A stretch of 14,867 nucleotides of DNA. It comes from Muribaculaceae bacterium (GTDB lineage Bacteria > Bacteroidota > Bacteroidia > Bacteroidales > Muribaculaceae). Positions 14,553 through 14,867 of the stretch are shown piece by piece. The stretch lies in assembly GCA_029057255.1 (NCBI GenBank), contig JAICZO010000468.1, forward strand, positions 1 to 14,867. Direction: 5' to 3'. The translations under genes were made by a program, and so were the position numbers. Below the pieces are notes generated by a model. That model searched no databases. It had not been told where the DNA came from and saw nothing but the letters and a program-made list of their open reading frames with translations. Each line of letters opens with the position of its first letter. The stretch's first letter is position 1.

Positions 14553-14584
14553 CAAATTTACGGTTCACAATGCGAATTTGCAAA
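14553..14584 (-). promoter_or_regulatory. Promoter of the helicase-meaB-DUF1573 operon (-33 and -7)
   Basis: On the minus strand a TTTG (14584-14581) is followed after exactly 20 nt by TAAATTTG (14560-14553). This is the best full match in the window to the Bacteroidetes TTTG-N19/20-TAnnTTTG promoter. Start of transcription would fall near 14546, giving a very short leader of about 10 nt before the ATG at 14535. Confidence 0.7.
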
Positions 14585-14588
14585 CTTA
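14581..14588 (-). promoter_or_regulatory. Second, overlapping -7 box upstream of the helicase gene
   Basis: TAAGTTTG on the minus strand also matches TAnnTTTG, and its last four bases are the -33 TTTG of the downstream promoter. Used as a -7 box, it would start RNA near 14574 with a leader of about 40 nt. The two boxes cannot be occupied at once, so either they are alternative promoters or only the downstream one is real. Confidence 0.4.
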
Positions 14589-14700
14589 CGGACCGATTAA
14601 TATGTTATAAAAGCAGAAGAACCGACCGGCGCCAAGGAGATAGTAATCTCTCAATCAGGACAAGAGCGGCTGAAAGTGCTGCCGACGCCAACGATTATGA

Positions 14701-14749
14701 CCGGGGCAGGGAGCGCGGCGAGCGGTACCGCGACGCTCCCTGCCCCCGG
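14701..14749. terminator. Long GC-rich hairpin after the efflux permease gene (probable terminator)
   Basis: Arms at 14701-14715 and 14734-14749 pair over 15 bp with one bulged C; the core GGGGCAGGGAGCG/CGCTCCCTGCCCC is perfect. The loop contains the palindrome GCGGTACCGC (14722-14731). It begins 3 bp after the permease stop codon on the minus strand, so it probably marks that gene's 3' end. On the minus strand, however, the hairpin is followed by TCATAATCG, not a T-run. The T-rich side (TTCTTATTTTT, 14750-14760) is on the plus strand, where no gene is evident. Confidence 0.6.
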
Positions 14750-14752
14750 TTC

Positions 14753-14867
14753 TTATTTTTCCTTGCGGCAGATGATGCGGTACAGCACCGGCACGACATA
14801 GACGTTGAGCACGGTCGATGTGACAAGTCCGCCCAGGATGACAAGCGCCATAGGAGCCTGTATCTCG
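14753..14867 (-). CDS. RND efflux transporter permease, C-terminal fragment (heavy-metal CusA/CzcA-like)
   Basis: The last 37 codons and TAA stop of a gene that continues beyond the right edge. The visible residues (EIQAPMALVILGGLVTSTVL, then NVYVVPVLYR and a short basic tail RIICRKEK) match the final transmembrane helix of RND inner-membrane permeases: the P-M-A-hydrophobic-GGL-x-(S/T)-S-T-x-L pattern followed by a VVPVLY helix end. The GGLVTST form is closer to the heavy-metal efflux (CusA/CzcA) branch than to AcrB-type drug pumps, but so short a piece cannot fix the subclass or substrate. The stop is followed 3 bp later by a strong hairpin, so this is probably the last gene of its operon, typically after membrane-fusion and outer-membrane partners. 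Confidence 0.8.
   Translation of the reverse strand, partial: EIQAPMALVILGGLVTSTVLNVYVVPVLYRIICRKEK

Larger units (their letters stand above)
14536..14752. other. Intergenic region between the efflux permease end and the helicase start
   Basis: This 217-bp gap holds the helicase promoters on its left side (14553-14588), a small inverted repeat GAGAT/ATCTC with a 4-nt loop at 14637-14650, and a long GC-rich hairpin at 14701-14749. No ORF with a believable start or family resemblance is present on either strand, and I see no tRNA-like or other RNA structure beyond the hairpins. Confidence 0.7.

Noticed and set aside
1..14867. CRISPR array, insertion sequence, phage genes, tRNA or rRNA
   Set aside because: I found no regularly spaced repeats, transposase motifs, phage structural genes or cloverleaf-like segments. 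The repeats visible are protein-level module repeats within the protease gene.

Overview
This window fits a high-GC member of the Bacteroidales; a Muribaculaceae-like gut commensal is my best guess. The clues are -7 promoter boxes of the form TAnnTTTG upstream of four transcription units, the absence of Shine-Dalgarno sequences before the starts, a type IX secretion (T9SS) C-terminal sorting domain, and protein variants (MeaB with a Bacteroidetes-type N-terminus, RecF, DUF1573) typical of that group. The lineage is inferred from these features, not from a database search.

Layout, left to right. (1) On the minus strand, a secreted esterase of the esterase D/S-formylglutathione hydrolase family overlaps by 4 bp the start of recF, which runs off the left edge. 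(2) A 289-bp divergent control region carries one promoter facing each way. (3) The centrepiece is a 7.8-kb plus-strand gene for a 2587-residue secreted subtilisin-like (S8) protease with a T9SS type A sorting tail. It ends at a strong intrinsic terminator whose T-tract is almost continuous with the next promoter. (4) tcdA, for a tRNA t6A-modifying enzyme, is on the plus strand and converges with only 3 bp of spacing on (5) a minus-strand operon: a SWIM/SNF2 helicase, then meaB (GTPase chaperone of methylmalonyl-CoA mutase), then a small secreted DUF1573 protein. (6) A 217-bp intergenic stretch with overlapping helicase promoters and a long GC-rich hairpin separates the helicase from (7) the last 37 codons of an RND efflux permease, which runs off the right edge.

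Most genes are ordinary chromosomal housekeeping or cell-envelope functions. I see no insertion sequence, phage, CRISPR array, RNA gene or recognisable defence cassette. The unusual object is the giant protease. Downstream of a complete catalytic domain it appears to be built from four beta-sandwich (ASH/choice-of-anchor-like) domains, each split by a large inserted module. The inserts come in the order A-F-F-B: the outer pair resemble each other, and the inner pair share an FPFYGK motif. This nested architecture is the best candidate for something not yet properly described.

The protease would be exported by Sec, cross the outer membrane through the T9SS (machinery not in this window) and act at the cell surface or outside. 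Nothing here links it functionally to the esterase beyond the shared divergent control region and the fact that both carry signal peptides.
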